The translations under genes and the position numbers were made by a program. 64,000 nucleotides of DNA, taken from a virus. The DNA lies in the IMG/VR virus record IMGVR_UViG_3300027985_000282, positions 1-64,000 of that record; one strand, 5' to 3'. Below, one piece after another: positions 53,018 through 61,600 of this stretch; position 1 is the first letter of the stretch, and every line of letters starts with the position of its first letter. The notes under the pieces are model-generated. The model saw only the letters and a program-made list of their open reading frames with translations, made no database searches and was not told where the DNA came from.

Positions 53018-54148
53018 TTATCCTCCCATAATGTATGGTGCTACTTGCAGTAGTAACTTCTGTCCTGACGTATGCTTATTTACAGCTTTAATGAATTGAT
53101 CGTCGCTTCTGTTCACCATTAAGAACATGCTTATTGCTTCATCTGCATCTATACTACTCATCAATGATATTACTTTGTTAGTATGCTTGTTTGTTTTGTA
53201 GTATTCTGCTATAGCTCCTGTTGCAAAGAACCTCTGAGCTGCTGTAAGGTCTTTGAATAACCTAGGATCGTCTAGTATTTTTTCTACATTTACAGATGCT
53301 GCATTATTTATGTATGCTTGGTACTCTATAGCCCAATTCTCTCCTACACTCGGTGCTATTGTTAGCGTTGTCTGTTCTGGTGTCATTGTACCTAGCGTTT
53401 CTTCTGCTAACAGGTCTTGTCCTGCAACTGCTACTGACCTAGGTGTTGGAAATGAATCAATTCCTTCTTCTACATCCATTACTGGAGTAAACAACGCTTT
53501 AGGACTATACTGCACGAACGATATTACATGATGATGTACATTATTCTGTGATGCCCATGGTGCCCATTCTTTAGGCGAAGGAGGCATAAGTTCTACATTC
53601 TTAAACCTATTCTTAAGTGGTGCAGGTCGTTCTGTAACTGCCGCACCGTCTTCAGCTCTGTTACCTGCAGATATTATACGTATACCAGATGAGAAGGTTA
53701 AATCTCCTACTGATCTGTCGTGTATCATATTATATGCTGCATTCATAATTGCTGTAGCAGCGTTTGGTAACTCATCGAAGAAGAGTATACCTGATATAGG
53801 CTTAGATAGTAAATAGAACACATCTGGTACAACCCATCTTACATATTCTTTTACTAGTGAAGGCATACCGTTAATATCTACTATCTCTTTAGTTGATAAA
53901 CGTATATCTACTAGTATGTAATGCTGTGCAATTCGTTCGTCTGGCATCATAAGTAATGCTTGCTTTTCTTTAGGTGTAAGTCTGTTCCATTCTATGAATG
54001 CCATATTGTTCAATGATGCTGTTCTTTTTGCAAAGTCTCTTATTCTCTCTGACTTGCCTATGCCTGGTGCTCCTGCAATGTATAGAGGACGGTCATATCG
54101 TATGCACTGCTTAAGTACATAGTTAAACTGCTGGCTGTTTACACGCAT
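53018..54148 (-). CDS. MoxR-type AAA+ ATPase
   Basis: A 376-residue ATPase. GAPGIGKS at residues 26-33 is the Walker A motif, FFDELPNA with Asp125 and Glu126 the Walker B; AGNR further on gives sensor 1. This is the MoxR/RavA/AAA_5 pattern. The start is taken at the ATG at 54148, with GGAGG six bases upstream, in preference to an ATG at 54166. It is immediately upstream of a VWA-like metallopeptidase gene (stop and start adjoin), the standard MoxR-VWA pair. It probably acts as a chaperone-like ATPase for the partner's target. Confidence 0.8.
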   Translation of the reverse strand: MRVNSQQFNYVLKQCIRYDRPLYIAGAPGIGKSERIRDFAKRTASLNNMAFIEWNRLTPKEKQALLMMPDERIAQHYILVDIRLSTKEIVDINGMPSLVKEYVRWVVPDVFYLLSKPISGILFFDELPNAATAIMNAAYNMIHDRSVGDLTFSSGIRIISAGNRAEDGAAVTERPAPLKNRFKNVELMPPSPKEWAPWASQNNVHHHVISFVQYSPKALFTPVMDVEEGIDSFPTPRSVAVAGQDLLAEETLGTMTPEQTTLTIAPSVGENWAIEYQAYINNAASVNVEKILDDPRLFKDLTAAQRFFATGAIAEYYKTNKHTNKVISLMSSIDADEAISMFLMVNRSDDQFIKAVNKHTSGQKLLLQVAPYIMGG

Positions 54149-54789
54149 GATCCCTCCAATACCCACATTGCTATCTTCTTCTTGTCATCTTCTAGGTGTA
54201 TATACGAGTTTCTCAATGCTTCAATGTCTGATTGACTCAGTGGTAACTGTATTCTTTGTATCAGCCTTGAATGCGAATACTCTACATAGAGTTTCGTTCT
54301 ATTCATGTTCATATACCACTTACAGTTTTTCCCTATTCCTATCATCAACACTGATGCATTGGATACTCTTCCTACTGGTGCTTGCACAAATACTTTGTCA
54401 GATGTTCTGAAGTATGTATACTCTACTGATACATTGAACTTAGGATATACTACTGTAAATGTTGTATCAGTATTGCTTTCCCATTCTCCTTGCATATAGA
54501 AGCCTAGCGACTGTACAGGTTCATCTGTCCATGTTGATTCCCTGATAGCTGCCTGACTCATCTCATTAGCATATTCTTTCATCCATGTAGATACATCACT
54601 TGCTATCTTTGTTAACTCCATCTGTACATCGCTAAGTCTTTCCTTCATGACTTGCATAAACTTTACTCTTGTTTTTGCTGCTATGAATAGCCTGGAGTAT
54701 TGCTTTGTAAATGCATTTGATGCGGCTTCCCATGCTTCATTCTGCATAGCCTCACGTGATTCGTGAGTTCCATACATGCTTTTAAACAT
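54139..54789 (-). CDS. Hypothetical early protein
   Basis: A 216-residue protein with AAGGAG before the ATG. Helical to about residue 100 (with ATKQYSRLFIAAKTRV-like stretch) and beta-rich afterwards (NTDTTFTVVYPKFNVSVEY). It has no recognised motif. It overlaps the MoxR gene by ten bases and so may belong to the same functional set. Confidence 0.5.
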   Translation of the reverse strand: MFKSMYGTHESREAMQNEAWEAASNAFTKQYSRLFIAAKTRVKFMQVMKERLSDVQMELTKIASDVSTWMKEYANEMSQAAIRESTWTDEPVQSLGFYMQGEWESNTDTTFTVVYPKFNVSVEYTYFRTSDKVFVQAPVGRVSNASVLMIGIGKNCKWYMNMNRTKLYVEYSHSRLIQRIQLPLSQSDIEALRNSYIHLEDDKKKIAMWVLEGSCV

Positions 54790-55084
54790 TGTCTCTCCTT
54801 TGCAGGTTTACGTCCTTAAGGATTTGCTCTAGTGTATCATCCTGTCTGTTCATTGCATATTGCTTGTCTGCAATGAACAACGATGCAACTAGAGCTGTTT
54901 CTTTGAACACTTCATTATAATCGTTCCACCAGTATCCACTATCATACATTCGTAAACATAGAGCCTCCATAGGTGTCTTAGGTATCAACTCAAAGTTGTC
55001 ATCTATTCCTACTATAGACTTTAATCCGCTTATTCTCTCGAATGTTACTAGTGGTGTTACACATGAAACTTGTATACGAGGCAT
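54782..55084 (-). CDS. Small hypothetical protein
   Basis: A 100-residue protein with AAAGGAGG before the ATG. Mixed alpha/beta, with a mid-protein WWNDYNEVFKETALVASLF segment. It overlaps its downstream neighbour by eight bases and lies directly after the primase-helicase gene. No family was recognised. Confidence 0.5.
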   Translation of the reverse strand: MPRIQVSCVTPLVTFERISGLKSIVGIDDNFELIPKTPMEALCLRMYDSGYWWNDYNEVFKETALVASLFIADKQYAMNRQDDTLEQILKDVNLQRRDNV

Positions 55085-55094
55085 ATATCCTCCT

Positions 55095-57161
55095 TTAATT
55101 TGAAAACTCTATAGCTGGTACGATCTCAACCTCCTTAGAGGTTAATTCTCCTATCATCCTTCTTTCACCGTCATAGTCGTAGTGATACATCGGCAATGAT
55201 GCTCCTTCACGATTAGCTGCTAACCACAATGACATGACAGTGTCGTGTTGCCCAGTGTCTGACGGGTCTACTGGTTTATATGGTCTACACGCTGTAAGGA
55301 TTTTGTTAGCCATAGCCATTACAGCTTGTCCTCCTTTCCCAGCGTCTGGATTTATAACTGCTCTACCTCCACCATCAACACCTTTAGTTGGCTGTGTAGG
55401 CACTATTAATGCCCAATGGTTAGTTTTTACCAGATCAGGCAAGTATCCTGCTAAGTATTGCATACGTGCTGTTTCATTGACGATACGTGCTTTAGGATTG
55501 TTTGGCTTTTCTTCATCTCTTACGGGTATGATTTGTAAGTAGTCTCCTATAACAGCTCTGATCTTTATTCCATGCTTCAATTCTATACTGTTTACATGAG
55601 ATTCCCAGTCTTGTACTGGTACTCTACCTGTATCAATGATAAATATATGCTTGGTACGTTCGTAGAACTCTATAGCATCTATAGGGTCTAACAAGTCTAA
55701 ACCAAGCATCTTTGCTAGAGTTTTAGCAACGTTTCCTCTGCCTATCTCATACGAGAACACTACGATTGGCATCCCACCTCTAAGTGCCATTGTAAGAGCT
55801 ATCATCGTTTTACCAACTTTAGCACCCGCAATGATTAGAAGTATCTCACCTTCAGCTGGTTCTAGGTACACATCCATCTTAGGGAAGATTCTACCTAGAT
55901 GAAATTTAGGAGTTGTGTCTAGTGCTGCATCTTGTACACCTCGTATAACGTCTTTCATGTCATACAATGAATGCTGTCTAGACTTGCCTGCCCAGAATTG
56001 ACATGTGTTGTTGTGTACACAGAACTTATCAGTATACTCGTCTTTACATAGGTTATACTTTGTAGTGTCTATATATCTAAATACAGACTTTATCTCTGAT
56101 TCCTTCATCGGGTCTTTGAATAGATGTCTGTTCCATGATGTTAATACTCCCCATACTAGTGGAGGGGCTAATTTCATATCATGTGCAAAGAATGACATTA
56201 TACGTAGCAATGCATTGTTACGATGATCTCCGTGTCCAATGTTTGCTTGCATCATATTCCATATACATGCTTTTTGATTGTATGGCGATGGAAAGTCGTG
56301 CTTAAACTCTACTGTCTCTGGTAGTTGCAACGCTGCTTCATTGTACTCAAGTTCCCACCTATGCTGTATACCTGTAAAATCTGGGAAGATCAGTTCATCT
56401 AGAAACGCATCCTGTATTACAGGCTCTACGTATACATATTCGTATTCACCTTTGGTCATATCGGGATTCTTTAATGTACCCTTCCATATAACCTTGGTTT
56501 TCAATGCTCCTGTTTTGTTATGAGCAGTGAATGGCATACGAAATGTTGTGTTTATTGCATATGGAGCCATATCTATGAACTCTGCCATGCTAGGGAACCA
56601 CTTCTTTACCATGTTCGCAAACAGCTTGTTAACTCTGTCTGCTCTGTTTTTCAATTCGTCTGGAACTTTTATATACGCCATAGGAATATAGAAGTGCATA
56701 CCTTTACGTCCTGAAGCGTATTGGTGATGCATGATCTTATTTTCTTCTAGTGCTTGGACGAATGGACGTATAGCTGTTGAGAAGCGTAATGCTTTCTCTT
56801 TCAGCTCTTCATCTGAGTATATCTTGTTAGGTTCTAACTTCATATCTACGTCTATGTATAGCCAATTGCTATACACATTTCCATTGTAACCAGACGTTGA
56901 GCCGCTGTGCTGCTCCATATACGTAATAATATCGTCATCGTATGTGAAGCATGACAAGTACCCTGTACGAGCTTTGCATAGCTTCAATCCTGCTGTATAT
57001 TCACCTTTAGATACGTCTATTGGATTCTTTGCTAGATACATGTCCATCTCTATCTGAGAGTTGAACTTACGTGATACATGTGACCGTTTAATTTTTGCAA
57101 CTTCTTCTGGGAGTATTGCTGTCCTTAGTTCAGCAATGTCTTCTGTGTATAGATAAACCAT
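55095..57161 (-). CDS. Primase-helicase fusion (AEP/PrimPol plus RecA-type helicase)
   Basis: A 688-residue protein. The N-terminal half is an archaeo-eukaryotic primase (AEP) domain: YIDVD with Asp104 and Asp106, SGRKGMH at residues 150-156 (the S-x-H motif), Asp197 and Arg208 in the third motif. A PriCT-like helical region (GHGDHRNNALLRIMSFFA) begins near 309, and four cysteines or His between 372 and 387 may bind zinc. The C-terminal half is RecA/DnaB-like, with GAKVGKT at 446-452 (Walker A) and IGDYLQII at 538-545 (Walker B). It should make primers or short DNA and unwind the fork. An AAGGAG ribosome binding site precedes it. Confidence 0.82.
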   Translation of the reverse strand: MVYLYTEDIAELRTAILPEEVAKIKRSHVSRKFNSQIEMDMYLAKNPIDVSKGEYTAGLKLCKARTGYLSCFTYDDDIITYMEQHSGSTSGYNGNVYSNWLYIDVDMKLEPNKIYSDEELKEKALRFSTAIRPFVQALEENKIMHHQYASGRKGMHFYIPMAYIKVPDELKNRADRVNKLFANMVKKWFPSMAEFIDMAPYAINTTFRMPFTAHNKTGALKTKVIWKGTLKNPDMTKGEYEYVYVEPVIQDAFLDELIFPDFTGIQHRWELEYNEAALQLPETVEFKHDFPSPYNQKACIWNMMQANIGHGDHRNNALLRIMSFFAHDMKLAPPLVWGVLTSWNRHLFKDPMKESEIKSVFRYIDTTKYNLCKDEYTDKFCVHNNTCQFWAGKSRQHSLYDMKDVIRGVQDAALDTTPKFHLGRIFPKMDVYLEPAEGEILLIIAGAKVGKTMIALTMALRGGMPIVVFSYEIGRGNVAKTLAKMLGLDLLDPIDAIEFYERTKHIFIIDTGRVPVQDWESHVNSIELKHGIKIRAVIGDYLQIIPVRDEEKPNNPKARIVNETARMQYLAGYLPDLVKTNHWALIVPTQPTKGVDGGGRAVINPDAGKGGQAVMAMANKILTACRPYKPVDPSDTGQHDTVMSLWLAANREGASLPMYHYDYDGERRMIGELTSKEVEIVPAIEFSN

Positions 57162-57188
57162 ACTACTCCTTGCTGTTCTTTAGCATAG

Positions 57189-57211
57189 AAAAAAGGAGGC
57201 ATTGCCTCCTC
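57189..57211 (-). terminator. Terminator after the SSB-like gene (minus strand)
   Basis: GGAGGC at 57195-57200 pairs with GCCTCC at 57204-57209 around ATT, and the minus transcript ends in a run of six U's (plus-strand A-run at 57189-57194). It immediately follows the stop of the gene ending at 57214 and lies before the primase-helicase gene, so it probably limits the upstream transcript. Confidence 0.75.
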
Positions 57212-57213
57212 TG

Positions 57214-57792
57214 TTAGAATTTTAGATTCTGTGGTGGTACTACAGTGTTTGATGTCATATTTGCTACAGTACTTTGTGTGCTTGCAACATTAGTTGTGTT
57301 AGTAGCTTTAGGCTTAGGAGCTGTAGACGTTAAATCTGCCATATCAACTAGAGTTCCTACGTGTGATATAGGCATCAATGCAAAGATGTCTTCATCTTTA
57401 CGTTTGTGAATACCGTTCTGCAGAATTGCATGGTATGCCTTATCAGGATTCTTAGGATTTGTGTACTGAGGATATAGCAGTGCTGCTACTTTAGCACCTT
57501 TACACGCATTGATTCTAGCCATCACATTCTGTATAGGCTCTTCAGGTGTAGTTGGTTGCATTCCGCATGCTACTAATAGCATATCAATCACTGCTTTCTT
57601 ACCAATATCTTTTTCGTTGGTAAGATATATAGACTCTGGATATGTAGCATTTGAACCTTCTACCTTAATCTCTGCTACAGTAAACTCTCCTTTTTGTGAA
57701 CTTACCTCTTTAAGTCCTACAAACTCTGCTGCATTGTACCCTGTAATAAATGTTGACCCTCCGCCAACTGGAATATCTTCGATACCTTTCAT
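57214..57792 (-). CDS. Probable single-strand DNA-binding protein
   Basis: A 192-residue protein. The first 130 residues look like an OB-type beta barrel (VGLKEVSSQKGEFTVAEIKV, then VAALLYPQYTN), and the last 60 are a Pro/Thr/Ala-rich flexible tail ending in LKF, as in SSB proteins whose C-terminus binds partners. The start is taken at 57792 (AGAGGA upstream), not the ATG at 57798. It lies directly after a RecA-like ATPase, as in Sak4-SSB recombination pairs. Confidence 0.55.
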   Translation of the reverse strand: MKGIEDIPVGGGSTFITGYNAAEFVGLKEVSSQKGEFTVAEIKVEGSNATYPESIYLTNEKDIGKKAVIDMLLVACGMQPTTPEEPIQNVMARINACKGAKVAALLYPQYTNPKNPDKAYHAILQNGIHKRKDEDIFALMPISHVGTLVDMADLTSTAPKPKATNTTNVASTQSTVANMTSNTVVPPQNLKF

Positions 57793-57794
57793 TG

Positions 57795-58475
57795 TCATTC
57801 CTCTTCTTCATATTTACGTATTTTAGCTAGTATTGTTGCTAGCTCATTAGGTTCTTTAGGCTCGAACATGCCTTTAGGTGACTTGCATATACCAAAGCCA
57901 TTAGTTTTGAAGTAGTGCTCGTCCTGCAATGTAACTTCTGCTTGTAACACAATGTCGAAGTATCCTTGCGGTACAACTACTTCATTGTAGTACTCTCCAG
58001 GAATTACAAGCTCTTCTTTACTTCTATGCTTTTGCCATATGAATATCGTCTCTACATCGAATTGTTCTGCAAGATTTGCTTGTGAGAATGCATCTGTTAT
58101 AAATGCTTTCACACGAACATATATTGCACGTGTATCTTTATCTGTCGCTGCTTGTCTGAACTGTTGCTCTAGGTTTAGCAACATATACTGAAAATCATCA
58201 AACACTACATACTTAAACTTACGTTGTCTTGCTAGTAGGAATATATTACTTATCTTGCTAACAAATGCTCCGTCTGGTTGCTTTGCATACGGTTCTTGTA
58301 TGTATATTACATTACCTTCTGACCAGTCATCTGACAATGCCTGATAGTGCTTTTTAAAGCCTTTCATTGGTATAGCCATCTTACTAGTCGATTTGACTAG
58401 CAGTGTTTCTGCTGGTGGTAATGAACCTAGTGAGTGCGACTTTCCTGAACCGCTGTATCCTGTAACCAGTATCAT
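57795..58475 (-). CDS. RecA-fold ATPase, Sak4-like
   Basis: A 226-residue ATPase. GYSGSGKS at residues 6-13 is Walker A and VVFDDFQ (about 90-96, with Asp93/Asp94) is Walker B. The single-domain size and ssDNA-binding partner next door match Sak4-type phage recombinases (a RecA-like core without extra domains). The start is set to the ATG at 58475, for which AGGAG is five bases upstream; the in-frame GTG at 58481 abuts that site. It would assist strand annealing or repair at the fork. Confidence 0.7.
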   Translation of the reverse strand: MILVTGYSGSGKSHSLGSLPPAETLLVKSTSKMAIPMKGFKKHYQALSDDWSEGNVIYIQEPYAKQPDGAFVSKISNIFLLARQRKFKYVVFDDFQYMLLNLEQQFRQAATDKDTRAIYVRVKAFITDAFSQANLAEQFDVETIFIWQKHRSKEELVIPGEYYNEVVVPQGYFDIVLQAEVTLQDEHYFKTNGFGICKSPKGMFEPKEPNELATILAKIRKYEEEE

Positions 58476-58509
58476 CCTCACTCCTAACTAGTATCATGTT
58501 TACTCCGAC

Positions 58510-58538
58510 AAAAAAAAGGGAGTCGTTGCTCCCTTTTT
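58510..58538 (-). terminator. Terminator between the 58557 gene and the Sak4-like gene
   Basis: AAAAAGGGAG at 58513-58522 pairs with CTCCCTTTTT at 58529-58538 around TCGTTG. The minus transcript reads through the stem into eight U's (plus A-run 58510-58517). The plus strand also has a five-T run after the stem, so it could act in both directions. It follows the stop of the gene at 58557. Confidence 0.85.
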
Positions 58539-58556
58539 ATACTCTGCTATTATGAG

Positions 58557-59159
58557 TTATTTACGTGCGGCAAGTATACCATCAATCTCTTCTACTGATA
58601 CTTTGAAGATATTACAGATCATCTCTTTAGGCATACCATTGTCGTATGCACTTAGCACAAACTCAGCTCTTGCTTTGTTCAATGTATTAGTTGCAGGAGC
58701 AGCTTTCAATACCCACTCTGATTCAGGTACTACTTTGGCAATCTCTTCAATGATTGAAGGATTAGGTTCTGTTACAAGAGTTGCCTCTGCTGTGATAACT
58801 GATGTGTATTCTTCACCTTTGTCATTTACCTTAATCTCTGTCCCACCTGTAGGTTTGTTGTACTTGTAGGTCTTTCCGAAATAGATAGCTCCTACGATTT
58901 TTTGTGCAGAGATTCTTTTTTGCTCAGGCAGCTCACCTGTTATGAAATACTCTATAATATCCTCTTTCTTACCACCTGTTGTTGCAATGCCTAGCATTAC
59001 TAGGTCTTTAGGCAGTCTCTTTACGATTCCTACCGATTTCTTTGGCAAATCACCTGTTAACTGTGCTACCTTTTTAGTTGTTTCAGTAGTCTCAGTTGTT
59101 TCATTTGTTTCAGTGATTTCTGTTTCCATGTCTTCATTCAGTGTCTCAAACGGTGTCAT
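58557..59159 (-). CDS. Hypothetical early protein with a repetitive N-terminus
   Basis: A 200-residue protein. Residues 10-30 hold a Thr/Glu-rich repeat (TETNETTETTETTKK). The rest is alpha/beta and ends in a helical unit (GMPKEMICNIFKVSVEEIDGI) that resembles a helix-turn-helix. It has TAGGAG before the ATG and is bracketed by a terminator, so it may be expressed on its own, highly. It could be a DNA-binding or structural early protein. Confidence 0.5.
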   Translation of the reverse strand: MTPFETLNEDMETEITETNETTETTETTKKVAQLTGDLPKKSVGIVKRLPKDLVMLGIATTGGKKEDIIEYFITGELPEQKRISAQKIVGAIYFGKTYKYNKPTGGTEIKVNDKGEEYTSVITAEATLVTEPNPSIIEEIAKVVPESEWVLKAAPATNTLNKARAEFVLSAYDNGMPKEMICNIFKVSVEEIDGILAARK

Positions 59160-59222
59160 ACGATCTCCTATTTTAGTTTACTGCTTCTTGCAGTGTTAGT
59201 TGTTTAGTTTAAGGCTTGTAAC

Positions 59223-59561
59223 TTAATTGCTAAAAGCGTTCTCGTCAATCTCTAATGCTGCACATGCCCATAGTTCTGGTGTAGGTAGAGCACTTAGTAC
59301 ATAGCAATACTCTACTGCTAGTTGTACTTTCTGTTCAAACTGTAATGATGACTTGTTGATGTTGTCTAGTGTGCGTTGTACGCATGGCAATAACCATGCA
59401 TCTTGTACTCCATCATCATCATATTCTACATCTTCATTTACTATTTGTACATATATCACATTGCCTATATGTGCTAACATTTGCAGTGTAATTACATCTC
59501 CTTTCTTTATAGCTTTGTATGCTACTGATTCGCTTGGTGGTTTCCTGTCGCTAAAGAACAT
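59223..59561 (-). CDS. Small hypothetical protein
   Basis: A 112-residue acidic protein with AAAGGAGG before the ATG. The first half is beta-rich (KKGDVITLQMLAHIGNVIYV), the second helical. No family was recognised. A gap of 63 bases separates it from the next gene, containing a short ACTGC-AAGAA-GCAGT hairpin on the minus strand. Confidence 0.5.
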   Translation of the reverse strand: MFFSDRKPPSESVAYKAIKKGDVITLQMLAHIGNVIYVQIVNEDVEYDDDGVQDAWLLPCVQRTLDNINKSSLQFEQKVQLAVEYCYVLSALPTPELWACAALEIDENAFSN

Positions 59562-59573
59562 ACTCCTCCTTTA

Positions 59574-60005
59574 TTATACGTATATTATGTTCATTGCTCT
59601 GTGCTCTAAATACTTGCTGTATCTTGCTTTGTTTACGTGTATGACATGATACTTGTTAGTCTCGTCATCTTTAATGTATGCTACACCGTTTACAGATACA
59701 TACACTTTGTGTGCATCTTTTTGCGGACTATCTCCGTTACCGTACATGAGTTCAACTCCGTTGTTATATACACATGCATATCCAAATAGTGCTGCATTTT
59801 CTGTTATTAAGCGTATCGTGGAGTATTCACTATAAGGCACATCTGCTAGTACCTCATTGTTACTGTATCCGCCTTGTTTCAATGCTTTGTCTTGCTCACT
59901 ATACATTGCTAGCAGCTTACCTTCTAGCGTAAGCATGATTATGCCTCTTATCGCTAATGCTAACATAATTACACCGCTTTTTGTTTCATATTGCTTTGGT
60001 GGCAT
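59574..60005 (-). CDS. Small hypothetical protein, possible membrane association
   Basis: A 143-residue protein with AAGGAG before the ATG. Residues 11-30 (VIMLALAIRGIIMLTLEGKL) are hydrophobic and could be a membrane-associated helix; the rest is beta-rich. It overlaps the upstream gene by 20 bases. No function is apparent. Confidence 0.45.
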   Translation of the reverse strand: MPPKQYETKSGVIMLALAIRGIIMLTLEGKLLAMYSEQDKALKQGGYSNNEVLADVPYSEYSTIRLITENAALFGYACVYNNGVELMYGNGDSPQKDAHKVYVSVNGVAYIKDDETNKYHVIHVNKARYSKYLEHRAMNIIYV

Positions 60006-60321
60006 TGTTGCACTCCTTTACTAGCTGTTGTTCTAGCTCGTTTAATACTGATTCGTGCGGATACATATGATCGTAAGGATCGTACTCTGGTTCTAGCCAT
60101 TCAGACCATCCTCTTTGCATATGTACTCGTTTACGCAGTGCTTTGAGTGTCTGCAATTTCTTCAGTTTCTCTTCTAGCGTATCTTGCTTTGATATGCTTA
60201 CAGCTTCGTGTATATAGCCAGCATTGTCTGTATTGAATAGCTTTTCATAGATTGGCAGCCTATTTTCTATGTATGTTTTAGTCTCTATACGCTCTTTAGC
60301 TCTTAGTAGCTCTTTATTCAT
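59986..60321 (-). CDS. Small helical hypothetical protein
   Basis: A 111-residue, highly charged helical protein with a weak GGCAGAG-type binding site. It contains a WSEWLEPEYDPYDHMYPHES segment near residue 75. It overlaps the genes on both sides by 20 and 8 bases, so translation is probably coupled. No family was recognised. Confidence 0.45.
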   Translation of the reverse strand: MNKELLRAKERIETKTYIENRLPIYEKLFNTDNAGYIHEAVSISKQDTLEEKLKKLQTLKALRKRVHMQRGWSEWLEPEYDPYDHMYPHESVLNELEQQLVKECNNATKAI

Positions 60322-60628
60322 TTTCTGCTCTGCCTTTCCATAGTATATCTAGATGATGCAAGAACGCTTCGCTTTGTCTAATTCTCGAATAGAGTATGCG
60401 AATGTACTTCTGTGTTCTCATCATTGCTTGATACAGAGCTTCTCTTTCTGTACTGTGAGCATATGATAACCTTTTATCTTTAAAGCATCTCTTCTCTTTA
60501 CCATCTACTAATATTATTACAGAGCACTTTGTTTCTCTTAATACTTCGTAGACCCTACGATGTGTAGAAACGTATCCTGACATTTTTACAGTCTTTTCGT
60601 ATCTGTACCACTGTTTCTTCTCATTCAT
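60314..60628 (-). CDS. Small basic hypothetical protein
   Basis: A 104-residue basic protein (many Lys/Arg) with GAGGTAAG before the ATG. Residues 18-60 are beta-like, and the second half is helical. It overlaps its neighbours by 8 bases each side. It might bind nucleic acid or a host protein. Confidence 0.45.
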   Translation of the reverse strand: MNEKKQWYRYEKTVKMSGYVSTHRRVYEVLRETKCSVIILVDGKEKRCFKDKRLSYAHSTEREALYQAMMRTQKYIRILYSRIRQSEAFLHHLDILWKGRAENE

Positions 60629-61016
60629 TGCACTTACCTCTTAATAGTCCTATGCAGTACAACTCTATTAGGTAGAACTGGCTTAGTTTCTTCTGTATGA
60701 ACTTACCTCTGTTACGCAGAATTTTTACTGGTATCACTGTACTACAATCTGCTCTGCTTTTAAGTGCAGACACTAGCTCTTTGTAAGTGTTATTTTCTAA
60801 GCATCCCATAACGTGCTTTTCTGAAACAAAACCTATGTTGTATACGCAGTGCTCACACTCTAATACGCTTTTATCTATTCTTATCTGCTTTGCTGCTATA
60901 CACAATGGACAATACATAGTTGATATGTTATTGTTATCTACTATGTCTATCTTTGTCTGTCGCTTAGCTGTCTGGTAATAATTGAGCAGCTTCGCTAATG
61001 CTTTGTAGTTGTACAC
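60621..61016 (-). CDS. Zinc-finger-like small protein, GTG start
   Basis: A 131-residue protein. Residues about 36-60 contain CPLCIAAKQIRIDKSVLECEHC, a C-x2-C...C-x2-C zinc site; another Cys pair occurs later. The start is GTG at 61016, preceded by AGTAGGAA. It overlaps the next upstream gene by 53 bases. Such proteins often bind nucleic acid or scaffolds; no family was recognised. Confidence 0.5.
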   Translation of the reverse strand: MYNYKALAKLLNYYQTAKRQTKIDIVDNNNISTMYCPLCIAAKQIRIDKSVLECEHCVYNIGFVSEKHVMGCLENNTYKELVSALKSRADCSTVIPVKILRNRGKFIQKKLSQFYLIELYCIGLLRGKCNE

Positions 61017-61455
61017 TTCCTACTCCTGTGATTGATCTTAGATATGCATCGTAGCGTTTCTCATATTCTCTCTCATAATCGAAAGCTGAGTCTTCGTTGA
61101 TACCATCCTTTTCTAGCTCTGCATTTATTGCTCTGCAGTATTTGTCTAGCCATTCATCATAGCTTAAGATGCTGCTTTGTCTAGACTCTTTATAGTCTAG
61201 TGGTACTCTTTTAATCATCTCATCTTTGCATAGTATGTTGGATTCATACAGTCCAAGAAACCGTGCAAACTCGCTAATGATTTGTCTTCCTAGTTCTGTA
61301 GGCATTTTAGCTTGCAATGTAATAAGTGTTGTACCTTGTACTTGCTTGTACAGCTCTCTTACTAGCTCTCTGTACAATCTATTTGCTAGCTTCTTTTGCC
61401 TTTTAGGCTCTGCATGCATTGCTTTCTTTCTAAGCTTTATATAATACTCTATCAT
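60964..61455 (-). CDS. Helical hypothetical protein
   Basis: A 163-residue, charged, helical protein with a weak AGAAG upstream. The second half (residues 100-163) contains two DYE-type acidic patches. It begins at the edge of a 143-base non-coding region that carries a long inverted repeat and a plus-strand terminator. No family was recognised. Confidence 0.45.
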   Translation of the reverse strand: MIEYYIKLRKKAMHAEPKRQKKLANRLYRELVRELYKQVQGTTLITLQAKMPTELGRQIISEFARFLGLYESNILCKDEMIKRVPLDYKESRQSSILSYDEWLDKYCRAINAELEKDGINEDSAFDYEREYEKRYDAYLRSITGVGSVQLQSISEAAQLLPDS

Positions 61456-61479
61456 TGATACTTCTCATGTGTTGTGCGT

Positions 61480-61529
61480 TAGCGTTATATTAGTATTGTT
61501 TAAATGATAATATAAAAGAATTAACGCTA
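61480..61529. promoter_or_regulatory. Nested inverted repeat in a 143-base gap
   Basis: TAGCGTTA at 61480-61487 pairs with TAACGCTA at 61522-61529, and a second arm pair TTATATTA at 61485-61492 with TAATATAA at 61508-61515 lies inside, with a 15-base loop. It lies upstream of the minus gene starting at 61455 and contains AT-rich -10-like words on both strands. It could be an operator, an RNA leader or a replication element. Confidence 0.45.
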
Positions 61530-61570
61530 TTATGACTGTAGTGCATTGCTTCTACATTGCTATTAAGGTG

Positions 61571-61600
61571 TAAGGCATATTGCTATGCCTTATTTTTTTT
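61571..61600 (+). terminator. Rho-independent terminator pointing right (plus strand)
   Basis: TAAGGCATA at 61571-61579 pairs with TATGCCTTA at 61584-61592 (loop TTGC), followed by eight T's at 61593-61600. On the minus strand no U-run follows the stem. It therefore ends plus-strand transcription although all surrounding genes are on the minus strand, which suggests a short plus-strand transcript in the gap before it. Confidence 0.75.
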
